From positions 186,001 through 250,000 of the forward strand of contig NZ_CABPSH010000004.1 of NCBI RefSeq assembly GCF_902459725.1: a stretch of 64,000 nucleotides of DNA, given 5' to 3'. Shown piece by piece: positions 36,115 to 47,255 of this stretch. Origin of the DNA: Pandoraea eparura. Its GTDB lineage: Bacteria; Pseudomonadota; Gammaproteobacteria; Burkholderiales; Burkholderiaceae. Under the pieces are notes generated by a model. That model was not told the origin of the DNA. It saw nothing but the letters and a program-made list of their open reading frames with translations, and made no database searches. Each line of letters starts with the position of its first letter. The first letter of the stretch is position 1. A program made the position numbers and the translations under genes.

Positions 36115-36312
36115 TTACCCGTTGGAGACCGGGGCCGAGGTCTGCTGCCCCGGCCAATTGGCGTAGGACAACAGCCAGAGAGAGATGATATTGACGACCG
36201 GGATGAAGGCCAGCACCGTGAACCAGGGCGACAGGCCAAGCCGGGTCAGAATGCGCCAGACGGGAACCCCAACGAGCACGATAGCGACGAGCAAGCCAAT
36301 GAGACTGGACAT
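36115..36312 (-). CDS. Small two-helix membrane protein
   Basis: A 65-residue protein with two hydrophobic helices: SLIGLLVAIVLVGVPVW (residues 2-19) and WFTVLAFIPVVNIISLWLL (residues 30-48). A short polar tail follows. A GGGAG ribosome site lies about 7 bp ahead of ATG 36312. It is 116 bp upstream of glnS on the same strand. The function is unknown; the LAFIPVVNIISLW segment recurs in small conserved hypothetical membrane proteins of this group. Confidence 0.65.
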   Translation of the reverse strand: MSSLIGLLVAIVLVGVPVWRILTRLGLSPWFTVLAFIPVVNIISLWLLSYANWPGQQTSAPVSNG

Positions 36313-36460
36313 ACGATATCTCCCGATAGTCCCGCCGGCGGCGGGGCGTGCCGCCAAGTATATAGCGCTGATCTGCCGTCGCTGCGCCCGGATTGTTCTA
36401 TCCTGAAAGCACTGCCGGCCCCGTCGGCGGCTCTGTGAGCAACCCTCAAGGGAGGACATC

Positions 36461-36976
36461 ATGGAACTGCACCTCCACTCGCATCGCTTCACGCACCGCT
36501 CGCCCGACTGGGCAGCCGCCGCCGTCGCCGGCTTTGTCGCCTGCGCTTTCTTCTCTGCGGTGGAAATGCTGATGGTGTTGCTGGTCACCGGTCAGAGTCC
36601 GTGGGTACCGCCTCGCATGGTGGCGGCCATCGCGCTGGGCCCGGGCATCCTGACGCCGCCGGCAACGTTCGACCTGTCCATCGTCGCCATGGCGCTGATT
36701 GTCCACGCGGTCATCGGTGTCGTGCTGGGCGTGGTGCTCGGCGCCATCGTCGCCCCCTTCCGGCTGGACTCGGATGTGGTGACGGTGTCGGTGGCAGGGG
36801 CGGTCTTCGGACTGGCCGTGTATGCCGTCAATTTCTACGTGATGACGCAGTGGTTCCCGTGGTTCGTCGCCTCGCGTGGGGGGACGATGGTGGCGGGGCA
36901 CATGATCTTCGGCGCGTTCGCGGGCTATATGTATTGGGTGCTTGCCCAAATTGACGACCGTTCGTCCACGTCTTGA
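36461..36976 (+). CDS. Four-helix membrane protein of unknown function
   Basis: A 171-residue protein with hydrophobic segments near residues 18-42, 50-70, 75-98, 108-125 and 140-160. The segment FFSAVEMLMVLLVTGQSPW is typical of a conserved Burkholderiaceae family without a known role. An AAGGGAGG ribosome site lies 8 bp ahead of the ATG. It is divergent from the 65-residue membrane protein. Confidence 0.7.
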   Translation: MELHLHSHRFTHRSPDWAAAAVAGFVACAFFSAVEMLMVLLVTGQSPWVPPRMVAAIALGPGILTPPATFDLSIVAMALIVHAVIGVVLGVVLGAIVAPFRLDSDVVTVSVAGAVFGLAVYAVNFYVMTQWFPWFVASRGGTMVAGHMIFGAFAGYMYWVLAQIDDRSSTS

Positions 36977-37530
36977 CCTGACTTTGGTCTCGGCCTGCTT
37001 TGGTGTCGAGACAGCAATTTTCTGTTATCATTCGCCATCTGCACCGTTTTTTTCGTCAATTTCGATTTGAGCGGATAGCAGTCGCACGTGGCATGAACGG
37101 CGGAGCAGGGCATACGCCCATCCCGCGAGGGCCGGCGTGTGGCACGATTATCACTACAAATGTGCCGCACGACTGTGCTACCGCATGTCACGCTGAGCGC
37201 TCGGCGTGAATTCCCGCGCCAGACGTTCTTGCCGTCGCCCTTGACAGGGCGGCAGCGCATCGTTCCCCGAAACCGGAAGTCGTACAGAACGCCCGCATTG
37301 CGCCTTGCGTTGCGCTATGCCGGTACGCACGTGGCCTTGCGCCGCGTGACGCGTTCGCCCGCACCGTCTGTCGTATGTCAGTCATGCCAGTGTCGCGTGT
37401 CTGTCACATTTCGCAGATAGGCTGCGTGCACTTCACGGAAACATTTGTGCAGATTTGCACTCTCATCACCGTAAGCCGAGTCGAGAGGAATCGTTATTCG
37501 TCATATTTTTTGCAGTAAGAAGGATAAAGA
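36977..37530. other. 554-bp gene-free spacer
   Basis: No gene was recognised on either strand. The stretch is richer in A+T than its surroundings, mainly at 37010-37080 and 37480-37530. A weak 9-bp stem (GTGTGGCAC near 37136, GTGCCGCAC near 37160) is visible. A CATATT -10-like box near 37502 could serve the small gene that starts at 37531. Confidence 0.4.
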
Positions 37531-37764
37531 ATGAAAACAACACAATTTCAAGAATTTCAGTACAGCGTGCGTGCCGTCGAGCGCGACAACGCCCGTTGGG
37601 ACGCGTTCTACGAGATTCATCGCCCGACCCACCAAGGGTTCGAAAAAGTCGGTGCCTATCAGGTGCAGACCGCCTACGGCTTTGCGACGCAAGGCAACGC
37701 CCTCGACGACGCCGAGCGTAATGCCCGGGCCGACATCGAGCAGGGCATCGTCTACTTTCAGTAA
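37531..37764 (+). CDS. Small protein of unknown function
   Basis: A 77-residue acidic, soluble protein: MKTTQFQEFQYSVRAVERD at the N-terminus, then YEIHRPTHQGFEKVGAYQVQ and DDAERNARADIEQGI. It is preceded by a GAAGGATAAAG ribosome region. Codon use matches the surrounding genes, so it is likely expressed. No domain was recognised, and no signal peptide or membrane helix is visible. Confidence 0.65.
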   Translation: MKTTQFQEFQYSVRAVERDNARWDAFYEIHRPTHQGFEKVGAYQVQTAYGFATQGNALDDAERNARADIEQGIVYFQ

Positions 37765-37904
37765 GTCGGTCTTCCCGCCCGGTTCTCCTGCGTCGCCGCT
37801 CCCGTTTCACCTCCCCATTCACCGCCTGTGCGCGACACCGGCATCGTTGTGATGCGACGGTGCTATAGTCCCGCCTTTCGCATCGCAAGGCGGGAGTGTC
37901 GGGA

Positions 37905-38372
37905 ATGGAGTGGATGTGCAAGTCGTTCGATGCGCTGGGCAGCCCGCTGCTTTACCGTATTCTGGCCGCGCGGAACGCCGTGTTCGTGGTCGAGCAGCAA
38001 TGCCCGTATCAGGACATCGACGGACGCGACCCCCACTGCCTGCATCTCGTCGCGCAAATGCATGACGCGTCGGATGTCCCGCAGATCGCCGCGTATTTGC
38101 GGTTGTTGCCGCCAGGACTTGCGTACGACGAAGCGTCGATCGGGCGCGTGATCACGGCGGCGTCGCATCGTGGCACCGGGCTCGGGCGCGAATTGCTGAC
38201 GCGGGCCATCGCGATTGCCGACGACGCGTGGCCTTCGTCGGCGCTGCGCATCGGTGCCCAGGCCCATCTCGAAGCGTTTTATGGCGCGTTCGGTTTCGTC
38301 AAGGCCAGTGAGCCGTATGATGAAGACGGCATCCAGCATATTGAAATGCTGCGCCCGCCGGCGGTGCGGTAA
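37905..38372 (+). CDS. ElaA-like GNAT N-acetyltransferase
   Basis: A 155-residue acetyltransferase. ElaA-type features are LLYRILAARNAVFVVEQQCPY near the N-terminus and DGRDPHCLHLVA. The acetyl-CoA loop region is IGRVITAASHRGTGLGRELL. The substrate is unknown. ATG 37905 was chosen because GGGAG lies 8 bp upstream; a GTG at 37896 is also in frame. Confidence 0.85.
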   Translation: MEWMCKSFDALGSPLLYRILAARNAVFVVEQQCPYQDIDGRDPHCLHLVAQMHDASDVPQIAAYLRLLPPGLAYDEASIGRVITAASHRGTGLGRELLTRAIAIADDAWPSSALRIGAQAHLEAFYGAFGFVKASEPYDEDGIQHIEMLRPPAVR

Positions 38373-38407
38373 CCGAGCCATCGACCGGGCATCGCCGTGC
38401 AATATCG

Positions 38408-38427
38408 GCCGGGCGTTCGCGCCCGGC
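38408..38427 (+). terminator. GC-rich hairpin with TTCG loop after the GNAT gene
   Basis: GCCGGGCG and CGCCCGGC (8-bp arms) around TTCG, 36 bp after the GNAT stop. No T run follows; the sequence runs straight into a TACAAT (38430-38435) that may be the -10 box of the next gene. Confidence 0.5.
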
Positions 38428-38479
38428 ACTACAATATCTCCCTTCTATCCCCTTCGCAGTTCTCGCGTTTCCCCGACAC

Positions 38480-40411
<1,932 letters not shown>

Positions 40412-40668
40412 GCGTTGGCGCGTCGGCATTCGGCGCGCAAGCGCCGGGCGGCTGGATGTCCGGCCACGTGGCATGGGCCCGTTGGCGTTGTCACCCGATC
40501 GCATGGCGAGTGACAGTACAATAGGCCGCGATGCCTCGGGCACGGTTCGCCTCTGGACGCCCGGTGTCGGACGCCGAACCTGCTCAGCGTGCCCATAATG
40601 TGAGCGCCGCAACGCAAGTCGTTGATCCGTCGTCATTTTTGTCATGTGTTCATGGGTTTTCCCCGTGG

Positions 40669-40691
40669 TTGTCCACAGGATTTGTGGATAA
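40669..40691. promoter_or_regulatory. Two opposed DnaA-type boxes upstream of parE
   Basis: TTGTCCACA (40669-40677) differs at one base from the consensus TTATCCACA. TGTGGATAA (40683-40691) is a perfect box on the other strand. They face each other across 5 bp and lie 35 bp before the parE start, which overlaps any likely promoter. Confidence 0.65.
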
Positions 40692-40725
40692 TCGCCGGAC
40701 GTCGTACCCCCAATTCAGTCACGCT

Positions 40726-42705
40726 ATGTCGAAAAAAAATACGCCTGCCCAGTACAGCGAAGCGTCCATCAAGGTCCTGAAGGGCCTTGAGCCGGTCAAG
40801 CAGCGCCCGGGCATGTACACCCGCACCGAAAATCCGCTGCACATCATTCAGGAAGTCATCGACAACGCGTCGGACGAAGCGCTTGGCGGTTACGGCAAGC
40901 AGATCCTCGTCACGTTGAACAAGGATGGTTCGGTCAGCGTCGAGGACGACGGTCGGGGCATTCCCGTGGGCATCCACCCGGAAGAGGGCGTGCCGGTCGT
41001 CGAGATCGTCTTCACCCGCCTGCACGCGGGGGGCAAGTTCGACAAGGCCGCCGGTGGCGCCTACACGTTCTCGGGGGGCTTGCACGGGGTAGGTGTGTCG
41101 GTGACGAATGCCCTGGCGACGCGGCTGGCGGTCACGGTCTGGCGCGACGGTCAGGTCTCCGAGCTGGAGTTCGCCGATGGCGGTAATGTCGACGTGGCCT
41201 TGCACTCGCGCGCGGCACAACGCGGCGAAAAGAAGAGCGGCACGCGCGTTACCGTCTGGCCGGACCTGAAGTATTTCGACAGTCCCGCGCTGCCGCTGGG
41301 CGAGCTGCAACGGTTGCTGCGCTCGAAGGCGGTGTTGCTGCCGGGCGTGCGCGTCACGTTGCGCCAGGAGAAGACTGGCGACGAGCAGACGTGGTGCTAC
41401 GAGCATGGCTTGCGTGGCTATCTGGTCGAATCGCTGGGTGGCGCCGAGCCGCTGATTCCGCTGTTCGAAGATGAGCGCTTTGCCGATGGCAACGAGGACA
41501 GCTTCGCCGAAGGCGAAGGCGCGGCCTGGGTCGTGGCATGGACCGAAGACGGCGCGCCGCTGCGCGAGTCGTACGTCAACCTGATCCCGACGCCGGCGGG
41601 CGGCACCCATGAATCGGGGCTGCGCGAAGGGCTGTTCCAGGCCGTGCGTGGCTTCATCGAGCTGCACAATCTGCAGCCCAAGGGCGTAAAGCTGCTGCCG
41701 GAAGATGTCTTCTCGCGCGTGTCGTTCGTATTGTCCGCCAAGGTGCTCGATCCGCAGTTCCAGGGACAGATCAAGGAGCGCCTGAACAGCCGAGATGCGG
41801 TGCGTCTGGTGTCGTCGTTCACGCGTCCGGCGCTCGAGCTGTGGCTCAACCATCATGTCGAGCATGGCAAGAAGCTGGCCGAGCTGGTGATTCGTCAGGC
41901 GCAGGCGCGCACGCGTGCTGGCCAGAAGATCGAGAAGAAGAAGAGTTCCGGTGTGGCCGTGCTGCCGGGCAAGCTGACCGACTGCGAGACCGAAGACATC
42001 ACGCGCAACGAACTGTTCCTCGTCGAAGGCGACTCGGCGGGCGGCTCGGCGAAGATGGGGCGCGACAAGGAGTTTCAGGCCATTCTGCCGTTGCGCGGCA
42101 AGGTGCTGAATACCTGGGAGACCGAGCGCGACCGACTCTTCGCGAACAACGAAGTGCATGATATCGCCGTGGCCATCGGTGTCGATCCGCATGGCGCGAA
42201 CGACACGCCCGATCTGTCGAATCTGCGCTACGGCAAGATCTGCATCCTCTCGGATGCCGACGTCGACGGCTCGCATATCCAGGTGCTGCTGCTCACGCTC
42301 TTCTTCCGCCATTTCCCGCAATTGATCGCGAAGGGGCACGTGTACGTGGCCCGGCCGCCGCTGTATCGCGTGGACGCACCGGCCCGCGGCAAGAAGCCCG
42401 CGCAGAAGCTGTACGCGCTTGACGAGGGCGAACTCGAAGCGATTCTCGACAAGCTGCGTAAGGACGGCGTGCGCGAGACCGCATGGTCGATCAGCCGCTT
42501 CAAGGGGCTGGGCGAAATGAGCGCCGCGCAGTTGTGGGAAACCACCATGAATCCGGACACGCGGCGGTTGAGCCCCGTGGCGCTCGGCGGACTCGATTTC
42601 GAGGCGACGGTGGCGCGCATGAACATGCTCATGGGCAAGGGCGAGGCGGCGCAGCGTCGCAGCTGGCTCGAGGCCAAGGGCAACGAAGTGGAAGCCGACA
42701 TCTGA
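40726..42705 (+). CDS. parE: DNA topoisomerase IV subunit B
   Basis: The ATPase subunit of topoisomerase IV, which unlinks daughter chromosomes; 659 residues. The ATP site has EVIDNASDEALGGYG and DDGRGIPVGIHPEEGVP, and GGLHGVGVSVTNAL. The TOPRIM region has VEGDSAGGSAKMGRDK near residue 425 and SDADVDGSHIQVLLLTLFFR near 510. The end has RFKGLGEMSAAQLWETTMNP. ATG 40726 gives MSKKNTPAQYSEASIKVLKG; earlier in-frame starts lie upstream of the DnaA-type boxes and were rejected. parC lies 1.7 kb downstream. Confidence 0.97.
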   Translation: MSKKNTPAQYSEASIKVLKGLEPVKQRPGMYTRTENPLHIIQEVIDNASDEALGGYGKQILVTLNKDGSVSVEDDGRGIPVGIHPEEGVPVVEIVFTRLHAGGKFDKAAGGAYTFSGGLHGVGVSVTNALATRLAVTVWRDGQVSELEFADGGNVDVALHSRAAQRGEKKSGTRVTVWPDLKYFDSPALPLGELQRLLRSKAVLLPGVRVTLRQEKTGDEQTWCYEHGLRGYLVESLGGAEPLIPLFEDERFADGNEDSFAEGEGAAWVVAWTEDGAPLRESYVNLIPTPAGGTHESGLREGLFQAVRGFIELHNLQPKGVKLLPEDVFSRVSFVLSAKVLDPQFQGQIKERLNSRDAVRLVSSFTRPALELWLNHHVEHGKKLAELVIRQAQARTRAGQKIEKKKSSGVAVLPGKLTDCETEDITRNELFLVEGDSAGGSAKMGRDKEFQAILPLRGKVLNTWETERDRLFANNEVHDIAVAIGVDPHGANDTPDLSNLRYGKICILSDADVDGSHIQVLLLTLFFRHFPQLIAKGHVYVARPPLYRVDAPARGKKPAQKLYALDEGELEAILDKLRKDGVRETAWSISRFKGLGEMSAAQLWETTMNPDTRRLSPVALGGLDFEATVARMNMLMGKGEAAQRRSWLEAKGNEVEADI

Positions 42706-42814
42706 GCGAATGGCCGGGCATCGGGGGGATGGCGGGTGCGTCGCGCAGGGGCAGATCAGCGTGAGCGCTCACATCGTGGGATAATCCAGCCTTCACCCTA
42801 CCGGGAGTCGCGTT

Positions 42815-43231
42815 ATGTTGCGTTCTGTGCGTTACATTTTCGTGCCGTTGCTGCTGGCGGGCGCCAGCGTCACCGCGTTGGCCCAGTCGACGGCGCCTCG
42901 TGTCTTCTTTGTGGCGCCTGCCGATGGCGCAACCGTGTCGAACCCGGTGGTGGTCAAGTTCGGCGTCGAGGGCATGGCGATCAAACCGGCGGGCGACATG
43001 ACGTCCAACACTGGTCATCACCATCTCATCATCGACGGCGATCCCGTTCCCGCAGGTCAGGTCGTTCCCACGGACGACACGCACCTGCATTTTGGCAAAG
43101 GCCAGACCGAGACGAGCGTCAATCTGACGCCCGGCGATCACACGTTGACGTTGCAGTTCGCCAACGGTGCTCACCAATCGTACGGTCCGGCCATGAGCCA
43201 GACCATCAAGGTGCATGTCAAAGGTCGGTAA
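42815..43231 (+). CDS. DUF4399 periplasmic protein
   Basis: A 138-residue protein with a signal peptide ending near TALAQ (residue 24). The mature part matches DUF4399: RVFFVAPADGATVSNPVVVKFG, in two parts FFVAPADGATVSNP and VVVKFGVEGM. It also has the His-rich NTGHHHLIIDGDP and DDTHLHFGKGQTE. The conserved histidines suggest metal binding, but no function is established. It overlaps the next gene by 17 bp if that gene starts at 43215. Confidence 0.85.
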   Translation: MLRSVRYIFVPLLLAGASVTALAQSTAPRVFFVAPADGATVSNPVVVKFGVEGMAIKPAGDMTSNTGHHHLIIDGDPVPAGQVVPTDDTHLHFGKGQTETSVNLTPGDHTLTLQFANGAHQSYGPAMSQTIKVHVKGR

Positions 43232-44177
43232 TCCTAACGTTTTTACGGCAAGCCGCGTGCGAGCGGTTTGCCGACAGTACGCGCCGCGACGTTTCGCCAG
43301 GGCCTGGCTCGCCGCCGCGCTACTCGTGGCGACGCCATTCGCTCACGCCGAACTCTACGGCTACGTCGATGAGAACGGCGTCGCCCACCTCGCGGCACGC
43401 AAGCTCGATGCGCGTTATCGCCAGGTCGTCGGGGCCGGCGGCAATGTCGACCTGCGCGCGCCGCAGGGCGATACGGTCAGTGGGGCGGATCGCTCGCGAC
43501 TTTACGATGCCCTTGCCCGTCATCCCAATTTGAAAAAGCTGGCGCCCGTGATTGCGCAGGCCGCGCAGCGTTATCACGTCGACGTGGCGTTGCTCAAGGC
43601 GGTCATCGCCGCGGAGTCGGGATTCGATAGCGCGGCCGTGTCACCCAAGGGTGCCGTCGGCTTGATGCAGGTGCTCCCGGCGACCGGTGAGCGCTACGGC
43701 GTGCGTGCCGACGCACGGCGCACGGTGGCCGACAAGCTCACCGATCCGCGGACCAACGTGCTGACTGGAGCCCGCTATCTGCGTGATCTGCAAGCGCGTT
43801 ATCCCGATCGTCTCGAACTGGTGCTCGCGTCGTACAACGCGGGTGAGGGGGCCGTGGCGCGTCACGACAACCAGATCCCGCCGTATGCCGAGACGCGCGA
43901 CTACGTGGCGACCGTGCTGGAACTGTATCGACGCTTCGATCCCGAGGCCCCCGTCCTCGGACAGGGCGGCGGGGCGATACGCGTGAGCGGGTCGAGTGGC
44001 GGCAGCGCTCACGTGGGGCGAACCGGCGGTGCTCGCGTGGGCGGCTCGCGCGATGGTCGCATCCACGTCATTCTGGGTGCGCCGTCTGGCTTGCCCGTCG
44101 TGCCTGCGACGTTGCCGAATGCGTCGGTCCGTGAATCGACGCAAGGGGCACTGTCTTCCTCGCCAACGATTGATTGA
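43215..44177 (+). CDS. Lytic transglycosylase (SLT domain)
   Basis: A periplasmic peptidoglycan lytic transglycosylase, up to 320 residues. After a signal peptide (ending TPFAHA) comes a DUF4124-like ELYGYVDENGVAHLA. The SLT domain (about 110-235) has the catalytic Glu in VIAAESGFDSAAVSPKGAVG and then LMQVLPATGERYGV. The C-terminus is a low-complexity Gly/Ser tail. ATG 43215 overlaps the DUF4399 gene; GTG 43257 avoids the overlap and gives a more normal signal peptide, so the start is open. The gene sits just ahead of parC. Confidence 0.88.
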   Translation: MSKVGNPNVFTASRVRAVCRQYAPRRFARAWLAAALLVATPFAHAELYGYVDENGVAHLAARKLDARYRQVVGAGGNVDLRAPQGDTVSGADRSRLYDALARHPNLKKLAPVIAQAAQRYHVDVALLKAVIAAESGFDSAAVSPKGAVGLMQVLPATGERYGVRADARRTVADKLTDPRTNVLTGARYLRDLQARYPDRLELVLASYNAGEGAVARHDNQIPPYAETRDYVATVLELYRRFDPEAPVLGQGGGAIRVSGSSGGSAHVGRTGGARVGGSRDGRIHVILGAPSGLPVVPATLPNASVRESTQGALSSSPTID

Positions 44178-44178
44178 G

Positions 44179-44203
44179 GCGCCGCCGGCGTTGCCGGCGG
44201 CGC
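44179..44203 (+). terminator. GC-rich hairpin after the transglycosylase gene
   Basis: A perfect 11-bp stem, GCGCCGCCGGC and GCCGGCGGCGC, with a 3-nt loop starts 2 bp after the stop codon. There is no T run. It may aid Rho-dependent termination or protect the 3' end. Confidence 0.5.
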
Positions 44204-44414
44204 TGCCGCATGCCGACTCCCCCGAATTGACGCTCGGAATCCTCCGAAACGCAGGCACAATCGTGCCGATTCCGGCCGCCTCTGATCCGAAAACACGTCC
44301 CGCTTTGCCAATCGGACGTGTTTTTGCCGAAATGTGCCGACGAGCTTGGTATGATCTCGCGGTCAACGTCACCCCGAACTCTCGTCAAACGTTCGCAGCA
44401 AACCCACAGGTTTT

Positions 44415-46751
44415 ATGGAACAAGTAGAAGATCTCTTTACGCAACCGTCGGATGACGACACGCTGACGCTCGGCGCGTATGCCGAGCGTGCTTATCTGGA
44501 CTACGCGATCAGTGTGGTCAAAGGCCGTGCACTGCCGGATGTGTGCGACGGCCAGAAGCCGGTGCAGCGCCGGATTCTGTTCGCGATGAACGAAATGGGC
44601 CTCGCGGCCGACGCCAAGCCGGTGAAGTCGGCGCGGGTGGTCGGCGATGTGCTCGGCAAGTTTCACCCGCATGGCGACCAGTCGGCGTATGACGCGCTGG
44701 TGCGTCTGGCGCAGGACTTCTCCATGCGCTATCCGCTCATCGACGGCCAGGGCAACTTTGGCTCGCGCGACGGCGACGGCGCGGCGGCCATGCGTTACAC
44801 CGAAGCGCGCCTGACGCCGATTGCGAAGCTGTTGCTCGACGAGATCGATGCGGGCACCGTGGACTTCGTGGCGAACTACGACGGCTCGACGCAGGAGCCG
44901 CGGCTGTTGCCGGCGCGTCTGCCGTTCGTGCTGCTCAACGGCGCCTCGGGGATTGCGGTGGGCCTGGCGACGGAAATTCCGTCGCACAATCTGCGCGAAG
45001 TCGCGTCGGCGGCGGTGGCCCTGATTCGCAACCCGAAGCTCGACGACGCCGAATTGATGACGCACGTGCAGGGCCCGGACTTCCCCGGCGGCGGCCAGTT
45101 GATTTCGAGTGCGGCGGAAATCCGCGCGGCCTACGAAAGCGGTCGCGGCAGCCTCAAGGTGCGGGCTCGCTGGAAGATCGAAGAGATGGCGCGCGGCCAG
45201 TGGCAGGCCGTGGTGTATGAGCTGCCGCCGAACACGTCGGGCCAGAAGGTGCTCGAGGAAATCGAGGAAATCACCAATCCGAAGGTCAAACTCGGCAAGA
45301 AAACGCTCACCCCCGAGCAGCAGACCCTTAAGCAGTCGATGCTCGGCATGCTCGACGCGGTTCGCGACGAATCGGGCAAGGACGCCCCGGTGCGCCTGGT
45401 ATTCGAGCCGAAGTCGAGTCGCATCGACCAGCAGGAATTCATCACGATGCTGCTCGCGCACACGAGCCTGGAGTCGAGCGCGTCGGTCAATCTCGTGATG
45501 GTCGGCGCCGACGGCCGTCCGGCGCAGAAGTCGCTGCGCGACATTGTCACCGAGTGGATCGGCTTCCGCTTCGAGACGGTGACGCGCCGCTCGCGCCATC
45601 GTCTGGGCAAGGTCGACGACCGGATTCACATTCTCGAAGGCCGGATGATCGTCTTCCTGAATATCGACGAAGTCATCCGCATCATTCGCGAGGCTGACGA
45701 GCCGAAGGCCGCGCTGATGAGCGCGTTCGGGTTGAGCGAGCGGCAGGCGGAAGACATTCTGGAAATTCGTCTGCGTCAGTTGGCGCGTCTGGAAGCGATC
45801 AAGATCGAACAGGAACTGGTGTCGTTGCGCGACGAAAAGGCGAAGCTCGAAGAGCTGCTCGCCAACGACAGCGCGATGAAGCGTTTGATCATCAAGGAAA
45901 TCGAAGCCGACGCGAAGCAGTTCGGTGACGATCGCCGCACGCTGATTCAGGAAGAGAAGCGTGCGGTCGCCGAAGCGCGCGTGGTCGACGAACCGGTGAC
46001 GGTCGTGGTGTCCGCCAAGGGGTGGGTGCGCGCGCTCAAGGGCCACGGCCTGGACGCGCAAGGCTTCTCGTTCAAACAGGGCGACGCGTTGTACGGCGCG
46101 TTCGAATGTCGCACCATCGATCCGCTGATCGCCTGGGGCAGCAATGGCCGCGTCTATTCGGTGGCCGTGGCGCTACTGCCGGGCGGGCGAGGTGATGGCG
46201 TGCCGCTCACGTCGTTGATCGAACTGGAATCGGGCTCGCGCCTGCTGCATTACTACGCGGCGTCGGGCGAGCAACCGCTGCTGCTGGCAACATCGACGGG
46301 CTTCGGTTTCACGACGAAGCTGGGCGATATGGTCAGCCGGGTGAAGGCCGGCAAGTCGTTCATGACCATCGACGAGGGGGCCGAGCCGCTGGCCCCCACG
46401 CCGATCTGGCAGGGCGCCAGCGCGGTGGCGTGTCTGTCGAGCGACGGGCGTCTGCTCGTGTTCGGCATGGACGAGATGAAGTCGCTCTCGGGCGGTGGAC
46501 GCGGCGTCACGTTGATTGGCCTCGACGACAAGCAGACGTTGGTGTCGGTCGTGCCGATCGGCGAAGCGGGCGTTACCGTGTATGGCGAAGTGCGTGGCGG
46601 CAAGCTTCAGGCCGAGACGCTCTCGGGTGCCTCGCTCGCCCCGAACATCGGCAAGCGCGCCCGCAAGGGACGCGCGCCGGCAGTCAAGTTCGCGACGTTC
46701 AAGCCGCGTTCGCTCGAGCCGGTGTTGCCGGCCGCCCCTTCGGCATCCTGA
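44415..46751 (+). CDS. parC: DNA topoisomerase IV subunit A
   Basis: The cleaving subunit of topoisomerase IV; 778 residues. The winged-helix region has [18 protein letters not shown] near residue 45. The catalytic Tyr128 lies in [17 protein letters not shown]. The quinolone-determining region reads [15 protein letters not shown], so the E. coli Ser80/Glu84 positions are Gln89 and Asp93. The C-terminal beta-pinwheel follows from about 500. The gene is followed 12 bp later by a CopD-like gene. Confidence 0.97.
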   Translation: MEQVEDLFTQPSDDDTLTLGAYAERAYLDYAISVVKGRALPDVCDGQKPVQRRILFAMNEMGLAADAKPVKSARVVGDVLGKFHPHGDQSAYDALVRLAQDFSMRYPLIDGQGNFGSRDGDGAAAMRYTEARLTPIAKLLLDEIDAGTVDFVANYDGSTQEPRLLPARLPFVLLNGASGIAVGLATEIPSHNLREVASAAVALIRNPKLDDAELMTHVQGPDFPGGGQLISSAAEIRAAYESGRGSLKVRARWKIEEMARGQWQAVVYELPPNTSGQKVLEEIEEITNPKVKLGKKTLTPEQQTLKQSMLGMLDAVRDESGKDAPVRLVFEPKSSRIDQQEFITMLLAHTSLESSASVNLVMVGADGRPAQKSLRDIVTEWIGFRFETVTRRSRHRLGKVDDRIHILEGRMIVFLNIDEVIRIIREADEPKAALMSAFGLSERQAEDILEIRLRQLARLEAIKIEQELVSLRDEKAKLEELLANDSAMKRLIIKEIEADAKQFGDDRRTLIQEEKRAVAEARVVDEPVTVVVSAKGWVRALKGHGLDAQGFSFKQGDALYGAFECRTIDPLIAWGSNGRVYSVAVALLPGGRGDGVPLTSLIELESGSRLLHYYAASGEQPLLLATSTGFGFTTKLGDMVSRVKAGKSFMTIDEGAEPLAPTPIWQGASAVACLSSDGRLLVFGMDEMKSLSGGGRGVTLIGLDDKQTLVSVVPIGEAGVTVYGEVRGGKLQAETLSGASLAPNIGKRARKGRAPAVKFATFKPRSLEPVLPAAPSAS

Positions 46752-46763
46752 CGGGAGTCACGC

Positions 46764-47216
46764 ATGAATGTTTATGCCTTGAGCTTGTTCCTGCATCTGG
46801 TGAGCGTGGCGGTCTGGATCGGGGGGATGTTCTTTGCGCTGGCCTGTCTGCGGCCGGCATCCTCCGAACTCTCGCCGCAGCAACGCCTGCCGTTATGGGA
46901 AGCGGCGCTCTCGCGCTTTTTCACCTGGGTGGGCGTGGCCATCGTGCTGATCCTGCTGTCTGGCGGTCAAATGATGCTTGCCATGGGCGGTGCACACGCC
47001 CGTTGGCCTGTGCATGCGATGGCCGGCATCGGCGTCGTCATGATGCTGGTCTTCGGTCACATTCGCTTTGCGCTGTTTCCGCGTCTGCAACGCGCGGTGC
47101 AGGCGCAGTCGTGGCCGGACGGCGCTGCCGCCGTCAATGGGATCCGGCGGCTCGTGATTCTGAATCTCATACTGGGCGTTGTCGTCATCGGGCTGGCGGC
47201 GTCACTGCGCGGCTGA
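46764..47216 (+). CDS. CopD family membrane protein
   Basis: A 150-residue membrane protein with four hydrophobic helices. The N-terminus (LSLFLHLVSVAVWIGGMFFA) and the histidines in WPVHAMAGIG and FGHIRF fit the CopD/heme-binding four-helix family. A role in copper or haem handling is only a family inference. It is 12 bp after parC and could be co-transcribed with it. A short palindrome TGGGGCAT/ATGCCCCA lies at 47249-47265, at its convergent border with a LysR gene. Confidence 0.75.
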   Translation: MNVYALSLFLHLVSVAVWIGGMFFALACLRPASSELSPQQRLPLWEAALSRFFTWVGVAIVLILLSGGQMMLAMGGAHARWPVHAMAGIGVVMMLVFGHIRFALFPRLQRAVQAQSWPDGAAAVNGIRRLVILNLILGVVVIGLAASLRG

Positions 47217-47255
47217 CGGTAGGGGAGGGGGCAGGGGGCAGCGCGTCGTGGGGCA

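Noticed and set aside
40669-40691. Chromosomal replication origin
   Set aside because: Only two DnaA-type boxes are seen, there is no AT-rich unwinding region, and none of dnaA, dnaN, gidA or rpmH is nearby.
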